NCBI GenBank assembly: GCA_030148725.1
Contig: JASBSU010000057.1
Span: 1-64,000 of the forward strand
Direction of reading: 5' to 3'
Length of the DNA stretch: 64,000 nt
DNA from: Hyphomicrobium sp.
Lineage (GTDB): Bacteria; Pseudomonadota; Alphaproteobacteria; Rhizobiales; Hyphomicrobiaceae
Shown piece after piece: positions 1 through 9,146 of the stretch (positions within the stretch are counted from its first letter, which is position 1; each line of letters starts with the position of its first letter). The translations under genes were made by a program, and so were the position numbers. The notes beneath the pieces were generated by a model, which was given only the letters and a program-made list of their open reading frames with translations, searched no databases and was not told the origin of the DNA.

Positions 1-498
1 AAGGTCGTTCCGACGCTGCTCAAGTTCGGCAAGGGCGAGGTGTTCATCTACTTCGTCACCATCATCATGATCGTCGCGACGAACCTGCTCGAAGGCGTGC
101 TGGTTGGGCTCGGACTGTCGCTCATCAAGCTGCTGTATGCGTTCTCGCACCTTGAAATCGAGAAGACCGAAAATGCGGCCGAGAACCGCGTCGATCTGAG
201 GCTCAAGGGCGCCGCGACGCTGATTCGTCTACCGAAACTGGCGGCGGAGCTCGAAGCGCTGAAGCCGGGGTCGAACGTCTTCGTTCACATCGGCGACCTG
301 GAGTACATCGACCACGCCTGTCTCGATCTTCTGTCGAACTGGGATCGACAGCATGTCGCCACGGGCGGCACCCTGACTATCGAGTGGGAGGAGCTGTCGG
401 GCAAATACCATTCGCGCCGGCCGTCGCACATCAAGGCGGCGCGAGAAGCTGCGAAAGCGGGCGCCTGGGCGGGGCCGACTCCGGCGTCCGGGTCTTGA
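1..498 (+). CDS. SulP-family anion transporter, C-terminal part with STAS domain (5' end outside window)
   Basis: The reading frame is open from the first base, so the start lies upstream. The visible protein has the last hydrophobic segment (IYFVTIIMIVATNLLEGVLVG region, first 40 residues) followed by a soluble STAS-like domain of about 110 residues (VDLRLKGAATLIRLPKLAAEL, then VHIGDLEYIDHACLDLL). This arrangement is typical of the C-terminus of SulP sulfate/bicarbonate-type permeases, where the cytoplasmic STAS domain regulates transport. The substrate cannot be told from this fragment. A GC-rich hairpin with a T run follows the stop codon. Confidence 0.8.
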   Translation, partial: KVVPTLLKFGKGEVFIYFVTIIMIVATNLLEGVLVGLGLSLIKLLYAFSHLEIEKTENAAENRVDLRLKGAATLIRLPKLAAELEALKPGSNVFVHIGDLEYIDHACLDLLSNWDRQHVATGGTLTIEWEELSGKYHSRRPSHIKAAREAAKAGAWAGPTPASGS

Positions 499-547
499 GC
501 TGATCGCGGGTTGGACGCGCCGAGCCGGGTGCAGCGTTGAGGTTCTA

Positions 548-583
548 AGCGGCCGCTCTAAATGGGCGGCCGCTCTCGTTTTT
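548..583 (+). terminator. Rho-independent terminator after the SulP gene
   Basis: A 9-bp perfect stem, AGCGGCCGC (548-556) with GCGGCCGCT (566-574), has a 9-nt loop and is followed by CTCGTTTTT. It lies between the convergent SulP and nhaA genes. The T run serves the plus strand. Confidence 0.8.
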
Positions 584-1829
584 AGAAGCGCGCTGTTTCG
601 CGGGTCTGGCGCTTCATCTCCTCGATTTCGGCCAACCGGCGCAGCAGCTGGAAACCCACCGTCGCGGATAGCAGCGAGCCGACGAGGACGCCGATGCGAA
701 CCTCCGCGGCGAGAATCGGGTCGGTGAACGCCAGGGTGCCGATGAAGAGGCTCATCGTGAACCCGATGCCACCCAGGACGGAAATGCCGAACAGCTGCGC
801 CCAGGTGGCGCCTTCCGGCCGGCCGGCGATGCCCAATGCAATGGCGGCGCGGGAGAACAGAAAGATGCCGATCGGCTTACCGAGGAACAGACCGAGCGCG
901 ATGCCGATGGGGATGGAGTCGACGACCTTGTCGATCGTGATGCCGGCCAGCGAGACGCCGGCATTAGCGAAAGCGAAGAGCGGCAACACGGCGTAGGTGA
1001 CGAAGGGATGCAGGGCCTTTTGCGCGCGCTCCAGCGGACTGCGGTCTGAGCCTTTCGGCATGGTCATAGGGACGGCGAGTGCCGTCACCACGCCGGCAAG
1101 CGTCGCGTGCACACCGGATTTCAGAACGCAAAGCCAGATGAAGAGGCCGACCAGGACATAGGGCCAGAGGCGAAGAACGCCGAAGCGGTTCAGCGCGGCC
1201 AGGGCGACGATGCCGAGCGCGGCGAGCGCCAGCGCCGTGATCGATAGGTTTGCCGTATAGAAAAGGGCAATGATGATGATCGCCCCAAGGTCGTCGATGA
1301 TCGCCAGGGCCAGCAGGAACACCTTCAGCGGATTGGGGATGCGGTCGCCCAGGAGGGCCATGACTCCGACGGCGAAGGCGATGTCGGTGGCGGCGGGGAT
1401 CGCCCAGCCGTGCGCGGCGACGGGATCGGACCAGTTGAACCAGGTGTAGATCAGTGCCGGCACCAGCATGCCGCCGACAGCGCCGATCACGGGTAGCGTC
1501 GCCTGCTTGCGCGTCGACAGCTCGCCGGCGAGAAGCTCGCGCTTGATTTCCAGCCCGACGAGGAAAAAGAAAATGGCCATCAGGCCGTCGTTGATCCAGT
1601 GGAGCAGGTGCTTGTCGAGCTTCAGCGGACCAACGCCGAACGTGACCGGCGTCTCGAGCAGGCCACTATAGAGCCAGCTCATCGGCGAGTTCGCCATCAA
1701 CAGGGCAAGCAGCGCAGCCGCGAGCAGAATTGCCCCGCTCGAAGCCTCGTGATGCATGAATTCGAGGGCTCCAGAGAGCCGCTCGTTGATTCTCTTCCTC
1801 GGTGGCTTAGCCGCCGGCTCTCCCGTCAT
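582..1829 (-). CDS. nhaA: Na+/H+ antiporter NhaA
   Basis: 415-residue inner-membrane protein with about 12 hydrophobic segments. NhaA exchanges cytoplasmic Na+ for external H+ and supports sodium and pH homeostasis. The ion-binding residues of the family are present: an Asp in PAATDIAFAVGVMALLG (about residue 149) and the paired Asp of AIIDDLGAI (about residues 179-180), equivalent to D133 and D163/D164 of the E. coli protein. The length is typical. The ATG at 1829 begins 23 nt after the stop of pdxY on the same strand, so the two may be cotranscribed. Confidence 0.95.
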   Translation of the reverse strand: MTGEPAAKPPRKRINERLSGALEFMHHEASSGAILLAAALLALLMANSPMSWLYSGLLETPVTFGVGPLKLDKHLLHWINDGLMAIFFFLVGLEIKRELLAGELSTRKQATLPVIGAVGGMLVPALIYTWFNWSDPVAAHGWAIPAATDIAFAVGVMALLGDRIPNPLKVFLLALAIIDDLGAIIIIALFYTANLSITALALAALGIVALAALNRFGVLRLWPYVLVGLFIWLCVLKSGVHATLAGVVTALAVPMTMPKGSDRSPLERAQKALHPFVTYAVLPLFAFANAGVSLAGITIDKVVDSIPIGIALGLFLGKPIGIFLFSRAAIALGIAGRPEGATWAQLFGISVLGGIGFTMSLFIGTLAFTDPILAAEVRIGVLVGSLLSATVGFQLLRRLAEIEEMKRQTRETARF

Positions 1830-1852
1830 CGCTTACCGTCAGTGCACTGGTT

Positions 1853-2677
1853 TCAGACCGGTGCCGCTGGGAGCACCTTCGCGTTGGCCCATAATGCACC
1901 GGCCCCTGCGAGGGGCAATTCATTCCGGCCCATACTGGCTGCGACACTCGCGTCCACCGCCGAGGCAGACGCGCCGAGGCAGTAGGAGGGAGAGAAATCG
2001 TTGAGACGATTGCCGAGGTACATCGCAGAGAGCAGATCGCCAGTCCCGTGTGGTGCGGAGGCGCGGCGGCGGACGTGGCAGGCGAGGCCGTCAGCACCCT
2101 GGAAGAGGATGTTGGCGAGGCGATTGTCCGGCGCGGGGACGGACGTTGCCAGCACGGCGGGTACGTTGAGGGCCTGCGAGGCGCGGCGTGCTTCGTCGAG
2201 GTCAGAGACAGGGAGCCCGCTGAGCCAGGACAGCTCGAAGGTGTTCGGTGACGTGATCGCCGCCAGCGGAAGCAGCCGGTCGCGAAGTGCAACCGCGATG
2301 TGCGTCGGCAGGTAGAGCCCGTCGGGGTCGTCGCCGAACACCGGATCGCACAGGTAGATGGCGCTTGGATTGGCGGCGTGCACGCGCTCCGCGGCCGAGC
2401 GGGCGAAGGCGACGTGGTCGATGGTCGGCAGGTATCCGGTGAGAATGCCGGCCGTGTCCGCCAGCCAGCCGTTCTGCTCCATCGCGTCGAGCATCGCTTC
2501 GAGCTGCGGGACGGGGACGTTCTCACCGGCAAAGCGCGGATAGCCCGGATGGTTCGACAGAATGACCGTCGGCAGGGCCATCACATCGTGCCCGAGCCAT
2601 TGGAGCGCGGGAACAATGGCGGCGAGGCCGACCGAACCGAAGGCGACATGCGAGGAGATAGCGAGGATGCGGGCCAT
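1853..2677 (-). CDS. pdxY: Pyridoxal kinase (PdxY/PdxK family)
   Basis: Ribokinase-fold enzyme of about 274 residues that phosphorylates pyridoxal (vitamin B6 salvage) to pyridoxal 5'-phosphate in the cytoplasm. The N-terminus ARILAISSHVAFGSVG matches the family's substrate-binding start. CDPVFGDDPDGLY and the anion-hole motif GTGDLLSAMYLGN near the C-terminus are characteristic. I chose ATG 2677 because the conserved sequence begins there. An in-frame ATG at 2692 and a TTG at 2713 are alternatives, and none has a strong Shine-Dalgarno sequence. The gene lies directly upstream of nhaA. Confidence 0.9.
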   Translation of the reverse strand: MARILAISSHVAFGSVGLAAIVPALQWLGHDVMALPTVILSNHPGYPRFAGENVPVPQLEAMLDAMEQNGWLADTAGILTGYLPTIDHVAFARSAAERVHAANPSAIYLCDPVFGDDPDGLYLPTHIAVALRDRLLPLAAITSPNTFELSWLSGLPVSDLDEARRASQALNVPAVLATSVPAPDNRLANILFQGADGLACHVRRRASAPHGTGDLLSAMYLGNRLNDFSPSYCLGASASAVDASVAASMGRNELPLAGAGALWANAKVLPAAPV

Positions 2678-2920
2678 TGGGTGACTGTGCATCAAGGTCG
2701 GCGTGTGCGCCAAGCGGACAGTTTCGGTGGGGCGCCGCTTAGCTGTGCGCTGGCGTCTTGGTGTTCGCCACGACGAGCGCTATGGTGCGCCGCACAAGCG
2801 ATGAGATTTTGGCGCCAGCACGGCTCCGGGCATTGAGCGGAGCGGGCGCTGAATCGAGTCGCCCGATGCTTTGCTTGGCACGTGATCGACGTCGGTCGTC
2901 GCACTGGCAGGGAACCAAGA

Positions 2921-3820
2921 ATGATCGTCCGTCCTAGACGTAGCGTGCTCTATATGCCCGGCGCCAATCAACGCGCGCTGGAGAAGGCCAAATCCCTCGC
3001 TGCCGATGCGCTGATCCTCGACCTCGAAGATTCCGTGGCGCCGGAGGGCAAGGTGAGTGCCCGCGACAATATCTGCGAGGCGGTCAAGGCTGGCGGCTAC
3101 GGGCGGCGCGAACTGGTCATCCGCGTCAACGCCATCGAAACTGCTTGGGGCATGGACGACCTGCGCGCGGCGGCGAGCGTCGAGCCGGATGCCATCCTGG
3201 TGCCTAAGGTGTCGAACCCGGGGGACATCGTCACGGTCGCGAAGGTGCTTGGCGCCATCAATGCGGCGCCCAAGGTGCGGCTGTGGGCCATGATGGAGAC
3301 GCCCAGCTCGATCCTCAATTCACGCGAGATCGCGATGCTGGGGGCGGATCCGGAGAACCGGCTTTCCTGCCTCGTCATGGGTACCAACGATCTTCTGAAG
3401 GAATCCCGCGCCCGTGCGCTGCACGACCGTATCGCGGTGGTTCCGTGGCTGGCGATGACCATCGTGGCGGCGCGCGCCTACGGACTCGACGTACTCGATG
3501 GCGTCTACAACGATTTCCGCGACGAAGTAGGGTTCCGGCAGGAATGCGAGCATGGCCGGACGCTCGGCATGGACGGCAAGACGCTGATCCATCCCTCGCA
3601 GGTGGCGCCATGCAACGAGGTGTTCTCGCCGACCGAGGAGGAAGTATCCTGGGCGCGCAAGATCATTGCGGCGTTCGACGAGCCGGCCAACCGGGCGAAG
3701 GGCGTCATTACCCTCGAAGGCAAGATGGTGGAGCGCCTGCACCTCGTCATGGCACGGCGGACGGTGGCCATTGCGGATGCCATCGCGGCTATGCGGCGGT
3801 CCGAGGAAGAGTGGTTCTGA
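2921..3820 (+). CDS. HpcH/HpaI aldolase family: malyl-CoA/beta-methylmalyl-CoA lyase or malyl-CoA thioesterase (CitE-like)
   Basis: 299-residue TIM-barrel protein of the CitE/HpcH family. Visible motifs are RRSVLYMPGANQRALEKA at the N-terminus, the metal-binding region LILDLEDSVAPEGK, ILVPKVSNPGDI, WAMMETPSSILN, and the late IHPSQVAPCNEVFSPT. ATG 2921 is preceded by an AGGGA at good spacing; an upstream in-frame GTG at 2882 is less likely. The mesaconyl-CoA hydratase gene follows 97 nt downstream, which suggests cleavage of beta-methylmalyl-CoA to glyoxylate and propionyl-CoA in the ethylmalonyl-CoA pathway. The paralogous (3S)-malyl-CoA thioesterase cannot be excluded by eye. Confidence 0.85.
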   Translation: MIVRPRRSVLYMPGANQRALEKAKSLAADALILDLEDSVAPEGKVSARDNICEAVKAGGYGRRELVIRVNAIETAWGMDDLRAAASVEPDAILVPKVSNPGDIVTVAKVLGAINAAPKVRLWAMMETPSSILNSREIAMLGADPENRLSCLVMGTNDLLKESRARALHDRIAVVPWLAMTIVAARAYGLDVLDGVYNDFRDEVGFRQECEHGRTLGMDGKTLIHPSQVAPCNEVFSPTEEEVSWARKIIAAFDEPANRAKGVITLEGKMVERLHLVMARRTVAIADAIAAMRRSEEEWF

Positions 3821-3917
3821 GCCCGAAAGTGCGGCTGGAGCGGCGAAAAGGCAGTCGACAGAGGGTGTCTTTTCAGACTATTCGGCCCCTCGCGCGAGAA
3901 TAGGACAAGAGCCACCG

Positions 3918-4976
3918 ATGACCTCAACCAAGACCAACCCCGGCAATTATTTCGAGGACTTCAAGTTCGGTCAGGTGATCGTGCACCCGACGCCGCGGAC
4001 GGTAACGGTCGGCGACGTGGCGCTCTATACGAGCCTTTACGGCACGCGGTTCGCGGTCCAGTCGTCGGACGCCTTTGCCAAGGGCATCGGGTATCCGCGC
4101 TCGCCGCTCGATGACCTGCTGACGTTCCACGTCGTGTTCGGAAAGACGACGCCGGAAATCTCGCTCAACGCCATCGCGAACCTCGGCTACGCGAACTGCC
4201 GGTTCCTCAAGCCGGTCTATCCGGGCGCCACGCTGGCCTCGACCTCGGAGGTCATCGGCCTCAAGGAGAACTCCAACCGCGAGACGGGCACGGTTTACGT
4301 GCGCTCGATCGGCCGCGACGAAAGCGGCGATGTGGTGCTGGACTATGTGCGCTGGGTGATGGTGCGCAAGCGCGACAAGGAAGCGCCGGCGCCTGAGGCG
4401 ATCGTCCCCAAGCTGCCGGATCGCGTGGACCCGGCCGACATCGGCGGTGCGGTGCCGGCGCTCGATATTTCCAAATACGATTTCGCGCTGGCCGGCTCGC
4501 CGTATCGCTGGGGCGATTACGAGGTGGGCGAGAAGATCGCACACGTCGACGGCATGACGCTGGAAGAGGCCGAGCACCAGATCGCGACGCGTCTCTACCA
4601 GAACACCGCGAAGGTGCATTTCAACCAGCACACGGAAGCCAAGGGCCGGTTCGGCAAGCGCATCGTCTATGGCGGTGTCGTCATCTCGCTGGCGCGGGCG
4701 CTGAGCTTCAACGGGCTGAACAACGCGTTCCATCTGGCGGCGATCAACGGCGGACGGCACGTGTCGCCCTGCTTCGCGGGCGATACGGTCTATGCGTGGT
4801 CAGAGGTTCTGGAGAAGGCGGAGCTGCCGGGTCGCACCGACGTCGGGGCGCTGCGCATCCGACTGGTAGCGGTCAAGAACAACGACTGCGCGGACTTCCC
4901 GCTCAAGAAGGAAGACGGCCAGTACGCCGAGGGCGTGCTGCTGGAGCTCGACGCCTGGGTGCTGCTGCCGCGCTGA
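3918..4976 (+). CDS. mch: Mesaconyl-CoA hydratase (double hot-dog MaoC family)
   Basis: 352-residue protein with two MaoC-like hot-dog halves. The first half begins NYFEDFKFGQVIVHPTPRTV. The second begins YRWGDYEVGEKIAHVDGMT and contains KVHFNQHTEAKGRFGKRIVYGG. Length and these motifs match mesaconyl-C1-CoA hydratase, which interconverts mesaconyl-CoA and beta-methylmalyl-CoA in the ethylmalonyl-CoA and 3-hydroxypropionate pathways. The adjacent lyase-family gene upstream agrees with this role. The ATG at 3918 was chosen because the conserved domain starts just after it; the reading frame stays open further upstream inside the lyase gene but does not look coding there. The Shine-Dalgarno sequence is weak. 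Confidence 0.88.
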   Translation: MTSTKTNPGNYFEDFKFGQVIVHPTPRTVTVGDVALYTSLYGTRFAVQSSDAFAKGIGYPRSPLDDLLTFHVVFGKTTPEISLNAIANLGYANCRFLKPVYPGATLASTSEVIGLKENSNRETGTVYVRSIGRDESGDVVLDYVRWVMVRKRDKEAPAPEAIVPKLPDRVDPADIGGAVPALDISKYDFALAGSPYRWGDYEVGEKIAHVDGMTLEEAEHQIATRLYQNTAKVHFNQHTEAKGRFGKRIVYGGVVISLARALSFNGLNNAFHLAAINGGRHVSPCFAGDTVYAWSEVLEKAELPGRTDVGALRIRLVAVKNNDCADFPLKKEDGQYAEGVLLELDAWVLLPR

Positions 4977-5166
4977 TCCGGACTTTTGCGAACCAAAACC
5001 CCGCGGACACCCCCGCTGGGGCGCTGGAGGTCGTGTCGGTTGATGACCGGCGCTCGCGTCCGGGCACCCTAGGCGTCGGAGCGTGGCGGTTCCTGTCGTC
5101 CCCTCGCGGGACCGAGCCCTCGGCACGCCGCTCCCTTCGGCGGGCTATACGTTCGTGCTGTGGCGA

Positions 5167-5203
5167 TTGGCGAATTGCGGGGGGCCGGTCAGCGCGCTAG
5201 AAC
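5167..5203 (+). promoter_or_regulatory. Possible sdhCDA promoter
   Basis: The 255-nt gap before sdhC holds no convincing gene. TTGCGG (5175-5180) and TAGAAC (5198-5203) are 17 nt apart, upstream of the sdhC Shine-Dalgarno sequence. Similarity to the sigma-70 consensus is only moderate. Confidence 0.3.
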
Positions 5204-5231
5204 GGCTCTAAGCTTCTCGACGAGGATCATA

Positions 5232-5648
5232 ATGGCCGGGGTGACACCAGCACGGACGCGTCAGCGGCCGCTATCTCCGCACCTGCAAATCTACCGCCCG
5301 CAGATCAATATGGTGATGTCGATCGTGCATCGCATCACCGGCACGGCACTCTATTTCGGAGCGGTGCTGATGGCCTGGTGGTTGTTCGCAGCGGCGACGA
5401 GCCCGCACTATTTCGCGTTCGTCAACGGGCTGTTCGCCACCTGGCCTGGCATGATCGTGCTGGTCGGATTCTCATGGGCGCTGATACATCACGCGCTCGG
5501 GGGGCTGCGTCACTTCGTGTGGGATACGGGCGCGGCGCTGGATATCGGGAGCGTCGATCTCCTGTCGTGGGCGACCATCGTGCTGTCGGTGCTGATGACG
5601 GCAGGCCTGTGGCTCTATGTGGCTATCGAACGGGGATGGATGCACTGA
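5232..5648 (+). CDS. sdhC: Succinate dehydrogenase cytochrome b556 subunit
   Basis: 138-residue membrane anchor subunit of complex II with three hydrophobic helices. The N-terminus carries the family signature SPHLQIYRPQINMVMSIVHRI, and the haem-ligand region WALIHHALGGLRHFVWD contains several His residues. The start ATG 5232 has GAGGA at suitable spacing. The stop overlaps the sdhD start by one base (TGATG), which indicates translational coupling. This is the first gene of sdhC-sdhD-sdhA; sdhB is not adjacent. Confidence 0.95.
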   Translation: MAGVTPARTRQRPLSPHLQIYRPQINMVMSIVHRITGTALYFGAVLMAWWLFAAATSPHYFAFVNGLFATWPGMIVLVGFSWALIHHALGGLRHFVWDTGAALDIGSVDLLSWATIVLSVLMTAGLWLYVAIERGWMH

Positions 5649-6028
5649 TGTCGATGACGACACCCCTCAAGCGCGCGCGCGGTCTCGGCTCGGCCCATGA
5701 GGGCGCAGGGCATTTCGTCAAGCAGCGGGTCACGGCGGCCGCCAACCTCATCCTTTCGGCATTCGCGGTGGGACTGATCGTGTCGCTCGCCGGCGCAGAG
5801 CTTGCGACGGTGAAGGCGACGCTGGCGCATCCGCTGGTCGCCATCGCGCTGATCGCGCTCATCGTGTCGATGGCGGTGCACATGCGCATCGGCATGCAGG
5901 TCATCATCGAGGACTACGTGCACGGCGAAGGCACAAAGATGCTGCTGCTGCTCGGCAATACTTTCTTCGCCGGAGCGATCGCCGTGGTGTCGATCTTCGC
6001 GGTGCTGAAACTGAGCTTCGGGAGCTAG
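5648..6028 (+). CDS. sdhD: Succinate dehydrogenase hydrophobic membrane anchor subunit
   Basis: 126-residue protein with three transmembrane helices. Visible features are [20 protein letters not shown], the typical SdhD start with conserved Ser and Arg near the quinone site, and [19 protein letters not shown] with the likely haem His. The start overlaps the sdhC stop, and sdhA follows after 5 nt. It works with SdhC to bind haem b and ubiquinone in the inner membrane. Confidence 0.93.
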   Translation: MSMTTPLKRARGLGSAHEGAGHFVKQRVTAAANLILSAFAVGLIVSLAGAELATVKATLAHPLVAIALIALIVSMAVHMRIGMQVIIEDYVHGEGTKMLLLLGNTFFAGAIAVVSIFAVLKLSFGS

Positions 6029-6033
6029 GCGAC

Positions 6034-7899
6034 ATGGCCGACAAGAAGAACGGCGCGGCGAAAGCCAACGGCGCCAAGAAGCCGGTCGCTGCTCCTGCCG
6101 CAGTTGGCCGCGCCTACCCCATTCACGATCACACCTATGACGTGGTCGTCGTCGGCGCGGGTGGCGCGGGATTGCGCGCAACGCTCGGTGCCGCGGAAGC
6201 CGGGCTCAAGACGGCCTGCGTGACGAAGGTGTTTCCAACGCGCTCGCATACCGTCGCTGCGCAGGGCGGCGTTGCAGCGGCGCTCGGCAACATGGGTCCC
6301 GACGACTGGCGCTGGCACATGTACGACACCGTCAAGGGTGCCGACTGGCTGGGCGACCAGGACGCCATCGAATACCTGTGCCGCAATGCGCCGGCAGCCG
6401 TCTACGAGATGGAGCACTACGGCGTTCCGTTCAGCCGCACGCAGGACGGCAAGATTTATCAGCGGCCGTTCGGCGGAATGACGACGCAATTCGGCGAAGG
6501 TCCGCCGGCGCAGCGTACGTGCGCGGCCGCCGACCGTACCGGTCACGCCATGCTGCATACGCTCTACGGCCAGTCGCTGCGCTATTCGGCGGAATTCTTC
6601 ATCGAGTATTTCGCGCTCGACCTGCTGATGGACCAGGACGGTGTCTGCCGCGGTATCGTGGCGCTCAATCTCGAGGATGGCTCGATCCATCAGTTTCGCG
6701 CCAAGCGGACCATTCTCGCGACCGGCGGATACGGGCGCGCTTATTTCTCCTGCACCTCGGCACACACCTGCACAGGCGACGGCAACGCGATGGTGCTGCG
6801 TGCCGGTCTGCCGCTGCAGGACATGGAGTTCGTGCAGTTCCATCCGACGGGCATTTACGGTGCGGGCGTGCTGATCACCGAAGGCGCGCGTGGCGAAGGC
6901 GGATACCTGACGAACAGCCAGGGCGAGCGCTTCATGGAACGCTATGCGCCGCACGCGAAGGATCTTGCTTCGCGCGATGTCGTCTCGCGTTCGATGACGG
7001 TGGAGATCCGCGAAGGGCGCGGCGTTGGTCCGGATGGGGACCACATCTACCTGCATCTCGACCACCTCGATCCGAAAATCCTGGCGGAGCGTCTGCCGGG
7101 CATCACGGAGAGCGCGAAGGTGTTCGCCGGCGTCGACCTCAGGCGCGAGCCGATCCCGGTGCTGCCGACAGTGCATTACAACATGGGTGGGATCCCAACG
7201 AACTTCCACGGCGAAGTGCTGACGCTGAAGGACGGCAATCCAGATACCGTGGTGCCGGGTCTGATGGCCATCGGCGAGGCGGCCTGCGTGTCGGTGCACG
7301 GCGCCAACCGGCTCGGCTCGAACTCGCTCATTGATCTCGTGGTGTTCGGGCGCGCGGCGGGATTGCGTTGCGCGGAAACCGTCGAGGCCGGATCATCGCA
7401 TCCCGACTTGGCGCCGGAGATCACCGATCGCGCGCTGTCGCGTCTCGACCGCTTCCGGTATGCGAAGGGCAGCACGCCGACGGCCGACCTGCGGCTCCGG
7501 ATGCAGAAGTCGATGCAGGCGCACTGCGCGGTGTTCCGCGACGGTCCGGTGATGGCCGAGGGCATGAAGCAGATCGGCGATATCTGGAAGGCGTCGGACG
7601 ACATCCGCACGACGGACCGCTCGCTGATCTGGAATTCCGACCTCGTCGAGACGCTGGAATACGACAACCTCATCGCGCAGGCGGCGGTGACGGTCACCGG
7701 AGCGCTCAATCGGCAGGAGAGCCGCGGCGCGCACGCGCGCGAGGATTTCCCCAAGCGCGACGATGCCAACTGGATGAAGCACACGCTGGCGTGGGCCGAC
7801 TACGGGGCCAAGAGCGTGAAGCTCGACTATCGTCCGGTGCACACGTTCACGATGACCAACGAGGTCAAGTACATCGAGCCGAAGGCGCGGGTGTACTAA
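6034..7899 (+). CDS. sdhA: Succinate dehydrogenase flavoprotein subunit
   Basis: 621-residue catalytic subunit of complex II that oxidises succinate to fumarate in the TCA cycle. An N-terminal Lys/Ala-rich extension of about 25 residues precedes the FAD-binding motif [15 protein letters not shown]. The His of [10 protein letters not shown] is the expected covalent flavin attachment site. [20 protein letters not shown], the active-site Arg region and [12 protein letters not shown] are all intact. It is coupled to sdhCD upstream. The iron-sulfur subunit that normally follows directly is instead at 13569-14348. Confidence 0.97.
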   Translation: MADKKNGAAKANGAKKPVAAPAAVGRAYPIHDHTYDVVVVGAGGAGLRATLGAAEAGLKTACVTKVFPTRSHTVAAQGGVAAALGNMGPDDWRWHMYDTVKGADWLGDQDAIEYLCRNAPAAVYEMEHYGVPFSRTQDGKIYQRPFGGMTTQFGEGPPAQRTCAAADRTGHAMLHTLYGQSLRYSAEFFIEYFALDLLMDQDGVCRGIVALNLEDGSIHQFRAKRTILATGGYGRAYFSCTSAHTCTGDGNAMVLRAGLPLQDMEFVQFHPTGIYGAGVLITEGARGEGGYLTNSQGERFMERYAPHAKDLASRDVVSRSMTVEIREGRGVGPDGDHIYLHLDHLDPKILAERLPGITESAKVFAGVDLRREPIPVLPTVHYNMGGIPTNFHGEVLTLKDGNPDTVVPGLMAIGEAACVSVHGANRLGSNSLIDLVVFGRAAGLRCAETVEAGSSHPDLAPEITDRALSRLDRFRYAKGSTPTADLRLRMQKSMQAHCAVFRDGPVMAEGMKQIGDIWKASDDIRTTDRSLIWNSDLVETLEYDNLIAQAAVTVTGALNRQESRGAHAREDFPKRDDANWMKHTLAWADYGAKSVKLDYRPVHTFTMTNEVKYIEPKARVY

Positions 7900-7962
7900 T
7901 CGCGACGCGCGGAGCCAAGCTTGTTTCCGGGGATGTCGCGTGCGCGCATTGTCAGGCTCGTC

Positions 7963-7985
7963 GGGCGCCCTTGGCGCCTTGCCGC
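7963..7985. repeat. Intergenic hairpin element (REP-like family, copy 1)
   Basis: GGGCGCC-CTT-GGCGCC forms a short GC hairpin followed by TTGCCGCC. A closely similar string occurs at 14832-14862, with related double hairpins at 28451-28481 and 43625-43656. The rest of the 263-nt gap between sdhA and the SDR gene shows no gene. Confidence 0.45.
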
Positions 7986-8162
7986 CTATGTCGGGGCCCG
8001 ATGGCAATATTTCACCGGATTGAACGGCGGTGACAGCCCGTCGTGGGGCGGCGGCAGGGTTCCCCTGCGGCTCGCATAGCGGATATACAGACCCATATTA
8101 CGGAGGACACGGCCAGCCGCCGGGATTGCCGGCAGAGAAGCTGGCGAGGAACAAGGGTTTTC

Positions 8163-9011
8163 ATGCGCACGGTTCTTGTCACGGGATCATCGTCGGGCTT
8201 CGGGCTGCTTACAGTCGTCGAGCTCGCAAAACGGGGATGGCGCGTTGTTGCCAGCATGCGGAACCTCGACCGCAGAGGTCCGCTGGATGCGGCGCTGGCA
8301 AGCTCGGGCGCGGCGCAGAACGTCGACGTCGTCCAGCTCGACGTGACCGATGCGGCTTCGATTGCCAGGGGCGTCGAGGAGACGCTGACGATCTGCGGCG
8401 GGTTTCTCGACGCTGTGGTCCACAATGCCGGGGTCGCGGCGGGCGGCGCGTTCGAGGATATTCCCGACGCCGAGCTGCGGCGTGTCATGGAGACCAATTT
8501 CTTCGGCGTGATGGCGCTGACGAAGGCGCTACTGCCGACGTTCCGCAAGCAGCGCGCGGGGCGGATCGTCGTCGTTTCCAGCGAGGCGGCGTTTGCCGGG
8601 ATGCCCGGCAACTCGATCTACTGCGCGTCGAAGTGGGCTGTCGAAGGGTGGGCGGAATCGCTCGCCTATGACGTCGAGCAGTTTGGGATCAAGGTGCTGC
8701 TGGTCGAGCCGGGACCCTACGTTACCGATATCTGGCAGGCTTCTCCGCGCTTTGCGCCGTCTGGCAGTGTCTATCGGCGGTGGAGCGAGTTCGTTTTCCG
8801 CCAGGGGGACTTGCACGTTGCGCAGAAAGGGCGCGATCCGCAGGAGGTGGCCGAGAAGATCGCCAACGTGATCGAGGCAGCGCGTCCGTCGTTCCGCAAT
8901 CCCGTACATCGGCTCGCGCACATGGCGCATTTTGTGCGGGGCAAAATGCCAAGCGCGTGGCTGCGAAAGTTTGTCGAGACTTATCTTGGCCTTAGCCGCG
9001 TACGGCTGTAG
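8163..9011 (+). CDS. Short-chain dehydrogenase/reductase
   Basis: 282-residue classical SDR. The cofactor motif is VLVTGSSSGFGLLT at residues 3-17, NAG appears in VVHNAGVAAGG, and the catalytic Ser-Tyr-Lys are in VVVSSEAAFAGMPGNSIYCASK. SMRNLDRRGPLD after the second strand has an Arg that could favour NADP(H). The substrate is unknown. ATG 8163 was chosen because the conserved fold begins immediately, with GAGGA and AAGGG upstream; the frame is open further upstream but does not resemble the family. It stands alone between sdhA and a secreted protein gene. Confidence 0.88.
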   Translation: MRTVLVTGSSSGFGLLTVVELAKRGWRVVASMRNLDRRGPLDAALASSGAAQNVDVVQLDVTDAASIARGVEETLTICGGFLDAVVHNAGVAAGGAFEDIPDAELRRVMETNFFGVMALTKALLPTFRKQRAGRIVVVSSEAAFAGMPGNSIYCASKWAVEGWAESLAYDVEQFGIKVLLVEPGPYVTDIWQASPRFAPSGSVYRRWSEFVFRQGDLHVAQKGRDPQEVAEKIANVIEAARPSFRNPVHRLAHMAHFVRGKMPSAWLRKFVETYLGLSRVRL

Positions 9012-9146
9012 CGCTCCAGCAACTCAGGGCGGGACAAGCGCGGGTCGCACGTTTGGCGGCCTAAAATCGCGCTAGATTCCGTGCAAGTATCCGCAGCCTT
9101 CAGCGGCAAGCTGAGGCGCGTACGCTGACCTATCAGGAAAAACAAG

